Below are positions 4,888 through 5,051 of a DNA stretch of 5,051 bases, piece by piece. Within the stretch, counting starts at the first letter, position 1. Every line of letters starts with the position of its first letter. The position numbers were made by a program, and so were the translations under genes. The notes beneath the pieces are model-generated. The model made no database searches and was not told the DNA's origin. It saw nothing but the letters and a program-made list of their open reading frames with translations. Location of the stretch: the NCBI GenBank assembly GCA_016193385.1, contig JACPSF010000463.1:1-5051 (forward strand), in the 5' to 3' direction. This DNA comes from Deltaproteobacteria bacterium. Its GTDB lineage: Bacteria > Desulfobacterota_B > Binatia > UBA9968.

Positions 4888-5051
4888 GGTGCTATCGGGA
4901 GCGGCTCCGATAGGTTCCTGCTCCGGCGAGATCTCATAGAGAGCCTCCGGAGCAAGATCGGCCCCATTCGGCCAGACCACCGTACGGCAGATTGGGTCCA
5001 CACTGACGCGAGCAAAGTAGGCCGGTTCCCTGAGCGGCTCAAAGACAGGGC
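4882..5051 (-). CDS. DUF2442 domain protein, 5'-partial (integron cassette gene)
   Basis: The minus-strand frame from the window edge encodes 55 residues and a TAA stop. PVFEPLREPAYFARVSVDP and TVVWPNGADLAPEALYEI match the well-conserved second half of DUF2442 proteins, small (about 80-100 residue) proteins of unknown biochemical role that are often encoded beside DUF4160 genes and have been suggested to be toxin-antitoxin-like. The usual acidic/Gly residues before TVVWPNG are replaced by ICR. The extra tail SPEQEPIGAAPDSTT is not typical of the core domain. The start and perhaps 30-40 residues lie beyond the right edge. The stop codon lies within the attC R'' box, so this reads as the gene of an integron cassette. 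A longer overlapping reading frame in another phase (4845-5042) is a shadow. The family call is confident; function is not known. Confidence 0.82.
   Translation of the reverse strand, partial: PVFEPLREPAYFARVSVDPICRTVVWPNGADLAPEALYEISPEQEPIGAAPDSTT

Noticed and set aside
4845..5042. 65-residue arginine- and serine-rich minus-strand frame.
   Set aside because: It overlaps the DUF2442 gene in another phase and runs into the attC stem; the composition is typical of a shadow frame.

Overview
The window looks like accessory chromosome from a GC-rich, environmental, uncultured-type bacterium. The long TctC-like proteins beginning with a DFYxGK motif, the -35 TTGACG/-10 TAGCTT promoter style and the GGGGTC-ended palindromic repeats recall deltaproteobacterial, Binatota-like, Rokubacteria or NC10 genomes. 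That placement is inference only; there is no marker gene here.

Left part (1-1964, + strand): two tandem genes for TctC/Bug-type extracytoplasmic solute-binding receptors, probably in one operon. The first lacks its 5' end because the window begins inside it. The second is complete, with a signal peptide and a strong ribosome binding site. No TctA or TctB membrane subunit is visible.

Middle (1965-3719): a hairpin-rich spacer leads into the first copy of a 72-bp palindromic repeat with 18-bp ends (GGGGTC...GACCCC). That copy abuts a 5'-truncated NAD-dependent epimerase/dehydratase remnant. The remnant meets, tail to tail with a 7-bp overlap, a third complete TctC-like gene on the minus strand. 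This gene has its own visible promoter, a good Shine-Dalgarno sequence and a candidate operator palindrome directly upstream of the -35 box. The second, nearly identical repeat copy lies beyond it, so the two direct repeats bracket the epimerase remnant and the third receptor gene.

Right part (3720-5051, minus strand): a complete formate/nitrite transporter (FNT) family channel gene, then about 340 bp without an intact gene. That stretch holds a frameshifted transposase N-terminal remnant and a 58-bp structure with the full architecture of an integron attC recombination site. The attC lies at the 3' end of a DUF2442 gene, whose TAA stop is inside the attC R'' box. This is how integron gene cassettes are built, so the right edge is probably a cassette or the end of a cassette array. 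The rest of the DUF2442 gene lies beyond the window.

Overall the window combines periplasmic carboxylate-type receptors and an anion channel with several layers of mobile-DNA debris: palindromic repeats, a truncated gene, a decayed transposase and an integron attC. The attC/DUF2442 cassette and the paired palindromic repeats are the most notable observations.
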